Below, one piece after another: positions 46,034 to 55,279 of a DNA stretch of 64,000 nucleotides (positions are counted from its first letter, which is position 1; each line of letters starts with the position of its first letter). Made by a program: the position numbers and the translations under genes. The stretch comes from Roseivivax isoporae LMG 25204 (GTDB taxonomy: Bacteria; Pseudomonadota; Alphaproteobacteria; Rhodobacterales; Rhodobacteraceae), in NCBI RefSeq assembly GCF_000521865.1, contig NZ_JAME01000005.1:62001-126000 (forward strand). Reading direction: 5' to 3'. Below the pieces are notes generated by a model, which saw only the letters and a program-made list of their open reading frames with translations, was not told the DNA's origin and ran no database searches.

Positions 46034-48202
46034 TCAGGCGAAGCCGTCCGCGAACGCGATCCGGTCGAGCCAGTCCGGCCGGTCGATCAGCGGGTTGCGG
46101 TTGCCCTGCACCTCGGCGATCCAGAAGTTCCGGTGCCGCTCGTGCCGCGAGGGCGGCTCGGCCCGCGCCCAGTCGAGCAGGATCGGCAGGTCGGATTTCA
46201 GGAATTCCCGCCGGCTGCCGGACTTCACGTCGCCGACGATGCCCGGATAGCGCAGCACGAAGTAGAGTGTCGCGCGCGCCACCGCGCCCTTGCCCGCCGC
46301 AGGCTCGAACCTCCGCCCGTCCCTCAGTCCGCACATCGGGCGGACGGCCTCGACGGTCGGATCGCGCAGCGCCTCGAGGGCCCCCGCGGCCGAGGTGGCG
46401 ATCCTGCGCTCCTCTTCCTCGGTGAACTCGGAATAGGGGATGTTCGAGCGGAAGCTGTTGCACTCGGGCTCGCAGGCGAAGAGGTGGTGCAGGTCGGATT
46501 TCTGCGCCCGCGCCTCGGCGGCGCCCTCGAACCACGATTGCGGCACCACGTGTTCGGCGTTGAAGGTCATCGTCGCCTCGAGCGCGGCATCCGCGGCCTC
46601 GAGCGAGGCTGCGCCCAGCGCCTCGACCTGCGTGCCTTCCGCCCGTGCCGTGCGGACAAGCGCCGCGCGCAGCGCCATGCGCTCGGCCACGAACAGCTCC
46701 TCGGGCATCGGCGCGTCGGAATAGACCGAACGCAACGCCCGGTCCTCGTGCCGGTCGATCCACGGGTAGAGGTGGTCATGTCGCGCCGCGGCGTAGGACA
46801 GGACGTGGGTGTGCGTCTGCCGCAGCCGGTCGTGCAGCGCCGCGAACAGCGCGGACGGGCCCGCCTCGGGATCGATGCCGGCATAGTAGGCCGCAGCCGC
46901 CGCGGCGTCGGCCCCCTCGTCGAGGTAGGGGCCGCGCGGATCGAACAGGCTCTCCGCGGATGGCTCCGGCGCGCGCGCGGGCGGCAACGGCGCGGCGGGG
47001 ACGCCGGACGCGGGGCCGAGGCGCACTTCCAGCGTCCAGCGCACGGCACCGTCGGGGCCGATCGCGGGTGACCCGCCCACGACCGGCGCGAGGCCGCCCG
47101 CGGGGACACCCGACAGCGACGCCGGCGCGACGCCGCCCAGCACGCCCGACAGGAGCTCGGCGAGCGGAGCGGGGCGCTTGGCCGCCTCGAACATGGCGCG
47201 GTGTCCGGCCGGAAGGTCGCGCGCCTCCATCTCTGCGACGATCCTGCTGACGCGGATGCCGCGGTTGGCGACGTAGCGGATGGACTCGGGATCGTCGATG
47301 CCCTCGCGGTAGAGCTGCCCGTCGCGGCGCACCTCGACGCCGTCGCGCATCTCGGCCACGCCGGCATGGTGCAGCGCGGCAAGCTGCCACTGGTCGTTGA
47401 GCGCGGGCGCCCCGGACGATCCACGCCGCGTGTCGGTCGAGTAGACCAGGAAATCGTCCTCGGCCCGCACCACGCGGTTCTCGCGGATGGCGATCTGCTG
47501 CCGCTCGCCGCCCGGATGCTGGATGATGTTGATGGGCTCGCCGACGATCGCCTTGCCCGATTCCGCGATGAGGTGGATCCACCCGCGCGAGGCTAGCGCG
47601 ACGCCGTCATCGTTCACCGGCTCGACCGCGACGAGCGTGAAATCGAGCGTTCTGGCCGTCTCGAAGAACCGCCCGGGCTGGAACCGGAACCGCAGGCTCG
47701 GCATCGGCTGGCCGTCGAGACCCAGCGCATGATCGAACTCGATCACGCTCTGCAGCGCGCTCTGCGCGTCGGGAAGCACGTGGTGGTTGGTCATCAGGAG
47801 TTCGGAGGACACCATGAACCCGGTGCCGTAATCGCGCGCACGCCCTGCCCCGTCGCGGACGACGACGCGGCCCACGGCGCGGCTCGCGATCATGCCGCGG
47901 GCGAAGAAGGCGACCGCCATCAGTTCGTTCTGCTCGATCACCCGCTCGAGCACCGAGCGCTCGGGCGGTGTGTCGCGCCCGGCTTCCCGCACCACGTCGG
48001 CGGCAAGGTCGGGCCGGCCGAGCTGCACGAGCCGGGTCACGTAGCGCGGCAGGTCGTCGAGCGCGTTGAGCCGCGCCGGATCGCCACCGGCCGCGGCTGC
48101 CTCGACCTCCTTCACGTCGGCGACGAAGCGGCAGACCGTCTCGCCGGAGGGGTCCGGCCCGCAGACGACCGTGGTGCCGCGCGTGTCCCCCACATGTCCC
48201 AT
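46034..48202 (-). CDS. Trypsin-like serine protease fused to endonuclease I
   Basis: 722 residues with two enzymes in one chain. Residues about 95-330 are a chymotrypsin-fold protease with the full triad in sequence: H141 in TNHHVL, D187 in TLDFTLV and S263 in RRGSSGAPAL. Residues about 438-722 are an endonuclease I (EndA/Dns, PF04231-type) domain. It starts YYAGIDPEAG and LSYAAARHDHLY, with the active-site FNAEHVVPQSWF (E550, H551), SDLHHLFACEPECNSFRSN, and the C-terminal RNFWIAEVQGNRNPLIDRPDW. A Pro/Ala-rich linker (about 350-430) joins them. Residues 1-90 are helical and unassigned. There is no signal peptide, although free endonuclease I is normally exported. The start at 48202 has a GGGAGG site. 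Function unknown. Confidence 0.85.
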   Translation of the reverse strand: MGHVGDTRGTTVVCGPDPSGETVCRFVADVKEVEAAAAGGDPARLNALDDLPRYVTRLVQLGRPDLAADVVREAGRDTPPERSVLERVIEQNELMAVAFFARGMIASRAVGRVVVRDGAGRARDYGTGFMVSSELLMTNHHVLPDAQSALQSVIEFDHALGLDGQPMPSLRFRFQPGRFFETARTLDFTLVAVEPVNDDGVALASRGWIHLIAESGKAIVGEPINIIQHPGGERQQIAIRENRVVRAEDDFLVYSTDTRRGSSGAPALNDQWQLAALHHAGVAEMRDGVEVRRDGQLYREGIDDPESIRYVANRGIRVSRIVAEMEARDLPAGHRAMFEAAKRPAPLAELLSGVLGGVAPASLSGVPAGGLAPVVGGSPAIGPDGAVRWTLEVRLGPASGVPAAPLPPARAPEPSAESLFDPRGPYLDEGADAAAAAAYYAGIDPEAGPSALFAALHDRLRQTHTHVLSYAAARHDHLYPWIDRHEDRALRSVYSDAPMPEELFVAERMALRAALVRTARAEGTQVEALGAASLEAADAALEATMTFNAEHVVPQSWFEGAAEARAQKSDLHHLFACEPECNSFRSNIPYSEFTEEEERRIATSAAGALEALRDPTVEAVRPMCGLRDGRRFEPAAGKGAVARATLYFVLRYPGIVGDVKSGSRREFLKSDLPILLDWARAEPPSRHERHRNFWIAEVQGNRNPLIDRPDWLDRIAFADGFA

Positions 48203-48465
48203 GGCGCGCCCTCCCGTCAGCAGGGCCGCGCGCGGGGCGGCGCGGGGCGGAGGGACCGGACAGATGGCGGTGCAGTGGTCGCTGCGAAGCGCATGGCTGG
48301 AAATCCCGTGTGTGAAAATGATCGGTCGGCTCTTCAATGGGGTCCAGCATGCCAGCCCGCCGCCAAAAGACCAGTCCGGATTGCATGACCCCCGGGGCCG
48401 TCCCGCGGCGCGTGTGCGCACGCCCCCTTGATGCGGTGCGGCGGCGACGTTACGTTTCCCCTCAC
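48203..48465. other. Divergent intergenic region before the thi riboswitch
   Basis: 263 bases between the protease-nuclease start and the riboswitch. No gene is supported. It must contain the promoters for both directions, but no convincing -35/-10 pair stands out. GTGTGAAAATGATCGG near 48309-48324 is AT-richer than its surroundings. Confidence 0.4.
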
Positions 48466-48551
48466 TTCCGTTGGGGTGCCCGTGAGGGGCTGAGAGGCGC
48501 GACGCCAACCCATCGAACCTGATCCGGGCAATGCCGGCGTAGGGAACGGAG
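48466..48551 (+). ncRNA. TPP riboswitch (THI element)
   Basis: The conserved order is complete: TTGGGGTGCC, then GGGGCTGAGA, ACCCATCGAACCTGATCCGG, and CAATGCCGGCGTAGGGAA. Helix P1 is formed by TCCGTT (48467-48472) and AACGGA (48545-48550). It lies 79 bases before thiD and should reduce expression of the whole thi operon when thiamine diphosphate is plentiful. Confidence 0.97.
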
Positions 48552-48629
48552 ACCGATCCGGCGCATGCCCATCGCGCCAGACCCTTCCCCGCCCCGGCAC
48601 GTGCCCCGCAACCGAGGAACGCCGACGGC

Positions 48630-49433
48630 ATGGGCGGGATCGCGAAACTCCTGATCGTCGCGGGCAGCGACAGCGGCGGCGGCGCCGGCATCCAGGCCGA
48701 CATCAAGTCGGCCTCGGCGATGGGCGTCTACGCCTCCACGGCCATCACCGCGGTGACCGCGCAGAACACGCTCGGCGTGCAGGCGGTCGCGGCGCTCGCG
48801 CCCGCGCTTGTCGCGGCACAGATCGCATCCGTCCTCGACGACATCGGTGCGGGCGCGGTCAAGATCGGCATGCTCGCCGATGACGCGATCGTCGCGGCGG
48901 TGGCGGACGCGCTGGACCGCTTCGCTGGGCCGATCGTGCTCGACCCGGTCATGGTGGCAAAGTCGGGTGACGCGCTTCTCTCGGACGACGCGGTCGCGGC
49001 CCTGGCCGACCGGCTCCTGCCCCGCGCCGCGCTCCTGACACCGAACCTGCCCGAAGCCGCGCGGCTCCTCGGCACCGCGCCTGCGCGCACCGCCGACGAG
49101 GCGGCGGCGCAGGGCCGCGCGCTCTGCGCGCTCGGGCCGCGCGCGGTGCTGATGAAGGGCGGGCACGGCGCGGGCGCGCGGTGCGCCGACCTTCTCGTGA
49201 CCCGGGACGGCGTCGCCACCTTCGAGGCGCCGCGCCTTGCGACCCGCAACACCCACGGCACCGGCTGTTCGCTGTCTTCCGCCATCGCAGCCAACATGGC
49301 GCGGGGCAGTTCGCCGCACGCCGCCGTCGCGCGGGCGCATCGCTGGCTGCACGGCGCGATCGCCGCCGCGGACCGGCTCGAGGTGGGCAGCGGCCACGGT
49401 CCGGTGCACCATTTCCACGAGGTCTGGACATGA
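48630..49433 (+). CDS. thiD: Hydroxymethylpyrimidine / phosphomethylpyrimidine kinase
   Basis: 267-residue ribokinase-family enzyme that phosphorylates HMP twice. SGGGAGIQADIKSASAMGVY near 13, KIGMLAD near 78 and the C-terminal NTHGTGCSLSSAIAANMA near 206 (anion hole and catalytic Asp region, with Gly-Thr-Gly-Cys) are canonical. First gene after the TPP riboswitch; its stop overlaps the thiO start. Confidence 0.97.
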   Translation: MGGIAKLLIVAGSDSGGGAGIQADIKSASAMGVYASTAITAVTAQNTLGVQAVAALAPALVAAQIASVLDDIGAGAVKIGMLADDAIVAAVADALDRFAGPIVLDPVMVAKSGDALLSDDAVAALADRLLPRAALLTPNLPEAARLLGTAPARTADEAAAQGRALCALGPRAVLMKGGHGAGARCADLLVTRDGVATFEAPRLATRNTHGTGCSLSSAIAANMARGSSPHAAVARAHRWLHGAIAAADRLEVGSGHGPVHHFHEVWT

Positions 49434-50413
49434 GCACGGTCACCATTCTCGGCGCGGGCGTCGCGGGTCTTTGCGTGGCGACCGAACTTGTGGCGCGGGA
49501 CGTGCCCGTGCGCGTGGTCGATCCCGCGGGCGGGCCCGGCGCGCATGGCTGCTCGTGGTGGGCCGGCGGCATGCTCGCGCCCTTCTGCGAGGGCGAGACC
49601 GCCGAGGCGACGGTCGTGGCCATGGGTCAGGAGGCCGCGGAATGGTGGACGCGGGCCGGCGCCGAAGTGACGTGCAACGGCTCGCTCGTGGTGGCGCTCG
49701 GCCGCGACCGGCAGGAACTCGACCGCTTCGGCCGGCGCACGGAGGGCCACGCGGCGCTCGACCGGGCGGGGCTCGCAACGCTCGAACCGCAGGTCGCCGA
49801 GCGCTTCGACCGCGCGCTGCACTTCCGCACGGAGGCGCATCTCGACCCGCGCCGGGCGCTGCGGGCGCTGGTCGAGGGCCTCGCCCGCCGCGGGGTCACC
49901 ATCGCGCGCGAGGGCACGCCGGGGCCCCGGGTGATCGATTGCCGCGGGCTCGCCGCCCGGGACGCGCTGCCCGACCTGCGCGGCGTGCGGGGCGAGATGG
50001 CGGTCCTGCGCGCGCCCGAGGTGAGCCTGTCGCGGCCGGTGCGGCTCCTCCATCCGCGGCACCCGCTCTACGTGGTGCCGCGCGGCGACGGCGTGTTCAT
50101 GCTGGGCGCCACGCAGATCGAGAGCGGCGCGCGCGGCCCCGTGCGCCTGCGTTCGGCGGTGGAGCTTCTCGGCGCGGCCTACGCGCTCGACCCGGCCTTC
50201 GGCGAGGCCGAGGTCCTCGAGCTCGGCGCCGATGCGCGCCCCGCCTTCCCCGACAACCTGCCCCGCGTCGTCGCGCGGGGCGACACGATCCATGTGAACG
50301 GCCTCTTCCGGCACGGTTTCCTGCTCGCGCCCGCGCTCGCGCGGCGTGCGGCGGACCACGTGACCGGGCAGGCCGCGACGGAGAGGATGCATGAGAATCA
50401 CGCTGAACGGTGA
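49430..50413 (+). CDS. thiO: Glycine oxidase ThiO (FAD-dependent)
   Basis: 327 residues. ThiO oxidises glycine to iminoglycine (dehydroglycine), a building block for the thiazole ring. The N-terminal FAD motif TILGAGVAGLCVATELVARD is complete. GCSWWAGGMLAPFCEGE near 38 and the C-terminal FRHGFLLAPALAR near 287 are typical of ThiO. It overlaps thiD by 4 bases and thiS by 23 bases, showing a tight operon. The presence of ThiO rather than ThiH fits an aerobic lineage. Confidence 0.93.
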   Translation: MSTVTILGAGVAGLCVATELVARDVPVRVVDPAGGPGAHGCSWWAGGMLAPFCEGETAEATVVAMGQEAAEWWTRAGAEVTCNGSLVVALGRDRQELDRFGRRTEGHAALDRAGLATLEPQVAERFDRALHFRTEAHLDPRRALRALVEGLARRGVTIAREGTPGPRVIDCRGLAARDALPDLRGVRGEMAVLRAPEVSLSRPVRLLHPRHPLYVVPRGDGVFMLGATQIESGARGPVRLRSAVELLGAAYALDPAFGEAEVLELGADARPAFPDNLPRVVARGDTIHVNGLFRHGFLLAPALARRAADHVTGQAATERMHENHAER

Positions 50414-50588
50414 GCCGCGCGAGATCGTGGCAGAGACGCTGGGCCCGGCGCTGGACGAGCTCGGCTATGGCGGCGCGCGCGTCGCGACGGCGGTGAACGA
50501 GACCTTCGTACCCGCCCCGGCCCGCGCCGGCCACGCGCTGCGCGACGGCGACCGGATCGAGGTGCTGGCGCCCCGGCAGGGAGGCTGA
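50391..50588 (+). CDS. thiS: Sulfur carrier protein ThiS
   Basis: 65-residue ubiquitin-like protein ending in the required Gly-Gly (LAPRQGG). The C-terminal glycine is adenylated by ThiF and then carries the sulfur as thiocarboxylate for ThiG. It starts inside the 3' end of thiO (23-base overlap) with no separate leader. Confidence 0.95.
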   Translation: MRITLNGEPREIVAETLGPALDELGYGGARVATAVNETFVPAPARAGHALRDGDRIEVLAPRQGG

Positions 50589-50589
50589 G

Positions 50590-51363
50590 ATGCCCGAATT
50601 CTACGGAACCCACGTCGCCTCGCGCCTGATGCTCGGCACGGCGCAATATCCCTCGCCCCGCGTGCTCGAGGACGCGTTCCGCCGCTCGGGCGCGGGCATC
50701 GCGACGGTGTCGCTGCGCCGCGAGGCCGGCGGCGAGGGCGCGGGCACCGCGTTCTGGGAGATGATCCGCGCTCTGGGCCTGCCGGTCCTGCCCAATACCG
50801 CCGGATGCCATTCCGTGCGCGAGGCGGTGACCACGGCCCATATGGCGCGCGAGCTGTTCGACACCGACTGGATCAAGCTCGAGGTGATCGGCCACGCCGA
50901 CACGCTGCAGCCCGACCCGTTCGGGCTGGTCGAGGCCGCGCGCATCCTGACCGAGGACGGCTTTCGCGTCTTTCCCTACACGACCGAGGACGGCGTGCTG
51001 GGCGGGCGGCTGCTCGAGGCCGGCTGCGAGGTGCTGATGCCCTGGGGCGCGCCCATCGGCACCGGCCGCGGGCTGAACAACGTCTACGGCCTGCGCACGT
51101 TGCGCGCGCAGTTCCCCGACGTGCCCATGGTGATCGACGCGGGGCTGGGCCTGCCGAGCCACGCAGCGCAGGCGATGGAGCTGGGCTTCGACGCGGTGCT
51201 CCTCAACACCGCGGTCGCGCGGGCCGGCGATCCGGCCGCGATGGCCGAAGGCTTCGCCCGCGCGCTCGAGGCCGGCCGCCTCGCCCGCGAGGCCGACCCG
51301 ATGGAGCCGCGCGACATGGCGGCCCCCTCGACCCCGGTTCTGGGACTGGCGGTGCTCGGATGA
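50590..51363 (+). CDS. thiG: Thiazole synthase
   Basis: 257-residue TIM-barrel enzyme that builds the thiazole phosphate from DXP, dehydroglycine and ThiS thiocarboxylate. Seen: [20 protein letters not shown] at the start, [14 protein letters not shown] near 67, the Schiff-base Lys in [11 protein letters not shown] near 96, and [13 protein letters not shown] near 147. One base separates it from thiS. Confidence 0.97.
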   Translation: MPEFYGTHVASRLMLGTAQYPSPRVLEDAFRRSGAGIATVSLRREAGGEGAGTAFWEMIRALGLPVLPNTAGCHSVREAVTTAHMARELFDTDWIKLEVIGHADTLQPDPFGLVEAARILTEDGFRVFPYTTEDGVLGGRLLEAGCEVLMPWGAPIGTGRGLNNVYGLRTLRAQFPDVPMVIDAGLGLPSHAAQAMELGFDAVLLNTAVARAGDPAAMAEGFARALEAGRLAREADPMEPRDMAAPSTPVLGLAVLG

Positions 51364-51956
51364 GGCTCGACCGGTTCTACCCGATCTTCGACCACCCCGA
51401 CTGGCTGCGCCGCGCCCTGCCGCTCGGGGTCACGCTCGTGCAGCTGCGCATCAAGGACGCGGACGGGGACGCGCTGCGCGCCCAGCTGGCCGAGGCGCGC
51501 GACCTCTGCCGCGCGGCGGGCGCGACACTCGTCGTGAACGACCACTGGCGGCTCGCCATCGAGCTCGGCTGCGACTGGGTGCACCTGGGGCAGGAGGACC
51601 TCGACACCGCGGACGTGGACGCCATCCGCGCCGCGGGGCTGCGGCTCGGCCTCTCGACCCACGACGCGGCCGAGCTCGACCGGGCGCTGGCGCTCTCGCC
51701 GGACTACGTGGCGCTCGGCCCTGTCTGGCCCACCATCCTCAAGGAGATGAAGTGGGACCCCCAGGGCCTCGACCGGGTGGCCGACTGGAAGGCCCGCGTG
51801 GGCGACATCCCCCTCGTGGCCATCGGCGGGCTCAGCGTCGAACGCGCGCCCGCGGCCTTTGCCGCCGGCGCCGACATCGTGTCGGTGGTGACCGACATCA
51901 CCCGCGCCCGCGACCCCGAGCTGCGCATCCGGCAATGGATGGGGGTCACGCGATGA
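51360..51956 (+). CDS. thiE: Thiamine phosphate synthase
   Basis: 198-residue TIM barrel that joins HMP diphosphate to thiazole phosphate. Visible: [13 protein letters not shown] near 24, [25 protein letters not shown] near 58, [10 protein letters not shown] near 115 and VAIGGLS near 153. ATGA overlaps link it to thiG and thiF. Confidence 0.95.
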   Translation: MRLDRFYPIFDHPDWLRRALPLGVTLVQLRIKDADGDALRAQLAEARDLCRAAGATLVVNDHWRLAIELGCDWVHLGQEDLDTADVDAIRAAGLRLGLSTHDAAELDRALALSPDYVALGPVWPTILKEMKWDPQGLDRVADWKARVGDIPLVAIGGLSVERAPAAFAAGADIVSVVTDITRARDPELRIRQWMGVTR

Positions 51957-52951
51957 CGCGGCACGCCCGCCAGCTTCGGGTACCGGGCTTCGGCGCGGAG
52001 GGGCAGGCACGGCTTGCCGCCGCGCGCGTGCTCGTGGTCGGCGCGGGCGGCCTGGCCGCGCCGGTCCTGCAATACCTCGTCGGTGCCGGCGCGGGCGCGA
52101 TCACCCTCGTCGACGACGACCGCGTCGCGGAAAGCAACCTGCACCGCCAGACGCTGTTCCGCATGGACGACATCGGCACGCCCAAGGCCACCGCGGCGGC
52201 CGCGACGCTGGCGCGGCTCGACCCCGCCGTCCGCATCGACCCGGTGGTGACGCGCCTCGACCCGGCAAATGCCGCGGCGCTGGCCCGCGAGGCGGACCTC
52301 GTCCTCGACTGCGCCGACAGCTTCGCCGCGAGCTACACGCTTTCCGACCTCTGCGCGGCGCGCGGCCTACCCCTGATCCACGCCTCGGTGATCGGGCTCG
52401 AGGGCTATGCCGGCGGGTTCTGCGGCGGGGCGCCGTCGCTCCGCGCGGTCTTTCCCGACCTGCCGCAGCGGATGGGCTCCTGCGCCGAGGACGGTGTCCT
52501 GGGTCCCGTCGTGGGCGTGATCGGCGCATTGCAGGCGCAGATGGCGGTGGCGGCGCTCGCCGGCATGGCGCCCTCGCCCCTTGGCCGGCTGGTGAGCTAC
52601 GACGCCGCCGCGCATCGCTTCGGCGGCTTCGGCTTCGCGGGCGCCGAGGAACCCGCGCGCCGCCACGGCTTCATCGCCGCGGCCGACATCCGCGCGGACG
52701 ACGTGGTCGTCGACCTGCGCCGGCCCGACGAGGGGCCGCTCGCGCATCCCGGCGCCCTGCGCCTCGAGGTCGCGCGCGTCGCGGAGGGCCTCGCCCCCTG
52801 CGACGCGCGCGCCGTCCTCTGCTGCCGCAGCGGGCTGCGCGCCTGGCAGGCGGCCGAACGCCTCGCGCCGCACTGGCCGGGCGAGATCGTCCTCGTCGCG
52901 CTGGGCGACGCGGGTCCCCAAGAAGACACCCCCCAAGGAGACGCGCCATGA
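51953..52951 (+). CDS. thiF: ThiF-type adenylyltransferase fused to a rhodanese-like domain
   Basis: 332 residues. The E1-like domain (about 1-235) has [20 protein letters not shown], the ATP-site LVVGAGGLAAPVLQYLVGAG and DCADSFAASYTLSDLC. Neither zinc CxxC pair of MoeB/ThiF is present. The C-terminal about 90 residues form a rhodanese-like domain with VVVDLRRPDEGPLAHPGA and the active-site loop VLCCRSGLRA. The fusion could adenylate ThiS and also deliver the sulfur, replacing the rhodanese part of ThiI. It sits between thiE and thiY with overlaps on both sides. Confidence 0.92.
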   Translation: MTRHARQLRVPGFGAEGQARLAAARVLVVGAGGLAAPVLQYLVGAGAGAITLVDDDRVAESNLHRQTLFRMDDIGTPKATAAAATLARLDPAVRIDPVVTRLDPANAAALAREADLVLDCADSFAASYTLSDLCAARGLPLIHASVIGLEGYAGGFCGGAPSLRAVFPDLPQRMGSCAEDGVLGPVVGVIGALQAQMAVAALAGMAPSPLGRLVSYDAAAHRFGGFGFAGAEEPARRHGFIAAADIRADDVVVDLRRPDEGPLAHPGALRLEVARVAEGLAPCDARAVLCCRSGLRAWQAAERLAPHWPGEIVLVALGDAGPQEDTPQGDAP

Positions 52952-53889
52952 AACGTGCCGCCGCCGCCCTGATCCTCGCCCTTGCCGCCGCTCCGGCGGC
53001 CGCGCAGGACGAGATGACCCTGATCCTCGACTGGTTTGTGAACCCGGACCACGGCCCCATCGTCCTTGCCGAGGAACTCGGCTATTTCGAGGAGGCGGGT
53101 CTCGACGTCGAGGTGATCGCGCCCGCCGATCCGGCCGATCCCCCCAAGATGGCCGCCGCGGGGCGCGCCGACCTCGCGGTGTCCTACCAGCCGCAGCTGC
53201 ACCTGCAGGTGGCCGAGGGCCTGCCCCTGAAACGGGTGGGCACGCTCATCGCCTCGCCGCTGAACTGCCTGCTCGTGCTCGACGACGGCCCGGTCCGGGA
53301 GGTCGCCGACCTCGCGGGCCGCAGCATCGGCTATTCCGTGGCGGGCGTCGAGGAGGCGATGCTGTCGGCGCTCCTCGACCATGCGGGGCTGTCGCTCGAC
53401 GACGTGGACCTCGTGAACGTCAACTGGTCGCTCTCGCCCGCCCTGATGTCCGGGCAGGTCGATGCGGTGATCGGTGCGTACCGCAACTTCGAGCTGAACC
53501 AGATGGCGATCGAGGGCGTGCCGGGCCGCTGCTTCTATGTCGAGGAAGAGGGCCTGCCGACCTATGACGAGCTGATCTACGTGGCCAATCCCGACACCAT
53601 GGACGCGGACAAGATCGCCCGCTTCCTCGCCGCGACGGAGCGCGCAACGCAGTACATCGTGAACCATCCCGACGAATCGTGGGACATCTTCGCCGCGACC
53701 TCGACCGAACTCGACGACGAGCTGAACGCGCGCGCCTGGCACGACACGATCCCGCGCTTCGCGCTCCGGCCGGCGGCGCTCGACCACGGCCGCTACGCCC
53801 GGTTCGGCGCGTTCCTGCAGGCGGCGGGCCTCATCCCCGAGGAACGCCCGGTGTCGGACCTGGCCCTCGACCTCGGCGACGCGCCATGA
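52948..53889 (+). CDS. thiY: ThiY: periplasmic pyrimidine-binding protein of ThiXYZ
   Basis: 313 residues with a Sec signal peptide (about 1-21, ending APAAAQ). NMT1/THI5-like binding fold: LILDWFVNPDHGPIVLAEELGYF near 28, the AAAGRADLAVSYQPQL loop near 71, and PDEGxx-like aromatic sites. ThiY binds formylaminopyrimidine precursors of the thiamine pyrimidine for import by ThiXZ, whose genes follow after tenA. Confidence 0.93.
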   Translation: MKRAAAALILALAAAPAAAQDEMTLILDWFVNPDHGPIVLAEELGYFEEAGLDVEVIAPADPADPPKMAAAGRADLAVSYQPQLHLQVAEGLPLKRVGTLIASPLNCLLVLDDGPVREVADLAGRSIGYSVAGVEEAMLSALLDHAGLSLDDVDLVNVNWSLSPALMSGQVDAVIGAYRNFELNQMAIEGVPGRCFYVEEEGLPTYDELIYVANPDTMDADKIARFLAATERATQYIVNHPDESWDIFAATSTELDDELNARAWHDTIPRFALRPAALDHGRYARFGAFLQAAGLIPEERPVSDLALDLGDAP

Positions 53890-54557
53890 GCTACGGCCGC
53901 GTCTTTCCCGCCTGGCGCGCCGCCGCCGCGCCGCACTGGGACGCCTATGTGCGCCACGCCTTCGTGGAGGGGCTGCGGGACGGGTCGCTGCCGCGGGCGG
54001 CGTTCCTGCACTACCTCGTGCAGGACTACCTGTTCCTCGTGCACTTCGCCCGCGCCTGGGCGCTCGCCGTGACCAAGGCCGCGACGATCGAGGAGATGCG
54101 CATCTGCGCGGGCACGGTGCACGCGCTCATCGACGACGAGATGCGGCTGCACGTGGCCACCTGCGCCGAAGCGGGCATCGACGCGGCGACGCTCGCCGCG
54201 GCCGAGGAACGGCCCGAGAACCTCGCCTATACCCGCTATGTGCTCGATGCGGGACATTCCGGCGATTTCCTCGACCTGCTCGCGGCGCTCGCGCCGTGCG
54301 TCCTGGGCTACGGCGAGATCGGCGCACGGCTCGCGCCGGCGGCCCCCGGCGCGTCCTACGGGGCGTGGATCGACACCTATGCGGGCACGGACTACCAGCA
54401 GGTCTGCGCCGACGTGGGCGCGCTCATCGACGGGGCGGCGGCTCGCGCGCTCGGCCCCGATCCCGCGGCAAGCCCGCGCTGGGAGAGGCTCTGCGCGACC
54501 TTCCGCACCGCCACGCGGCTCGAGGTCGGGTTCTGGGACATGGGGCTTGCCCCGTGA
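53886..54557 (+). CDS. tenA: Aminopyrimidine aminohydrolase TenA
   Basis: 223-residue helical TenA/THI-4 protein. The catalytic Cys lies in LAPCVLGYGEIG near 138. FLHYLVQDYLFLVHFARAWALA near 39 and the C-terminal ATRLEVGFWDMGL with the acidic residue are typical. It hydrolyses aminomethyl-pyrimidine from degraded thiamine to HMP. Between thiY and thiZ, it completes the base-degraded thiamine salvage route. Confidence 0.94.
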   Translation: MSYGRVFPAWRAAAAPHWDAYVRHAFVEGLRDGSLPRAAFLHYLVQDYLFLVHFARAWALAVTKAATIEEMRICAGTVHALIDDEMRLHVATCAEAGIDAATLAAAEERPENLAYTRYVLDAGHSGDFLDLLAALAPCVLGYGEIGARLAPAAPGASYGAWIDTYAGTDYQQVCADVGALIDGAAARALGPDPAASPRWERLCATFRTATRLEVGFWDMGLAP

Positions 54558-55279
54558 CCGCCCCGGGCCTCGTCCTCGAGGGCAGCGCGCGGATCGGCGG
54601 CGGGCGCGTCTTCGGGCCGCTGTCGCTCGAGGCGCCCGCGGGCGGCTGGACCTGCCTTCTCGGCCCCTCGGGCGTCGGCAAGTCCACCATCCTGCACCTC
54701 TTCGCGGGCATCGCGGACGCCGTCGACCTCGACGGCCGGGCCGAGGCCACGGACGGCGCGCCGCTCGCGGGCCGCGTCGCGCTCATGGCGCAATCTGACC
54801 TCCTCCTGCCCTGGCTCGACGTGGCCGGGAACGCCGCGCTCGGCGCCCGGCTGCGCGGCGAGCGGGCCGATCCCGCGCGCGTCGCCGCCGTCCTCGACCA
54901 GGTCGGCCTCTCCGCGCTCGCCCACCGCAAGCCCGGCGCGCTGTCGGGCGGCCAGCGCCAGCGCGCCGCCCTCGCCCGCACGCTGGTCGAGGACCGGCCC
55001 GTCGTGCTGCTCGACGAGCCGTTCTCGGCGCTCGACGCGGCGACGCGGGCGCGCATGCAGGACCTCGCCGCGCTCCGGCTCGCCGGGCGCACGGTCCTGC
55101 ACGTGACGCACGACGCCGCCGAGGCCGCGCGCCTCGGCACCCGCATCCTCGTGATGACCGGGGCGGGCATCCACCCGGTCGCCCCGCCCGAGGCGCCCGC
55201 CCCCCGCGCCCCCGACGCGCCCGAGACGCTGGCCGCGACCGGCCGCCTGACGCGCCTCCTTCTCGACGGTGCGGCATGA
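54554..55279 (+). CDS. thiZ: ThiZ: ABC transporter ATPase
   Basis: 241 residues. Walker A GPSGVGKST near 37, signature LSGGQRQRAALARTL near 132, Walker B VVLLDEPFSALD near 152 and the switch His in LHVTHD near 183. Energises import of the ThiY ligand. The start is GTG at 54554, overlapping the tenA stop (GTGA). Confidence 0.93.
   Translation: MTAPGLVLEGSARIGGGRVFGPLSLEAPAGGWTCLLGPSGVGKSTILHLFAGIADAVDLDGRAEATDGAPLAGRVALMAQSDLLLPWLDVAGNAALGARLRGERADPARVAAVLDQVGLSALAHRKPGALSGGQRQRAALARTLVEDRPVVLLDEPFSALDAATRARMQDLAALRLAGRTVLHVTHDAAEAARLGTRILVMTGAGIHPVAPPEAPAPRAPDAPETLAATGRLTRLLLDGAA

Noticed and set aside
46034-48202. Defence island around the protease-nuclease fusion
   Set aside because: Neighbours are polyphosphate-related and thiamine genes. 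There are no restriction, toxin-antitoxin or phage genes, so any defence role must rest on the fusion itself.
46034-48706. Longer start for the protease-nuclease gene, giving 890 residues
   Set aside because: The extension crosses the TPP riboswitch on the other strand and has no ribosome site; ATG 48202 has GGGAGG.
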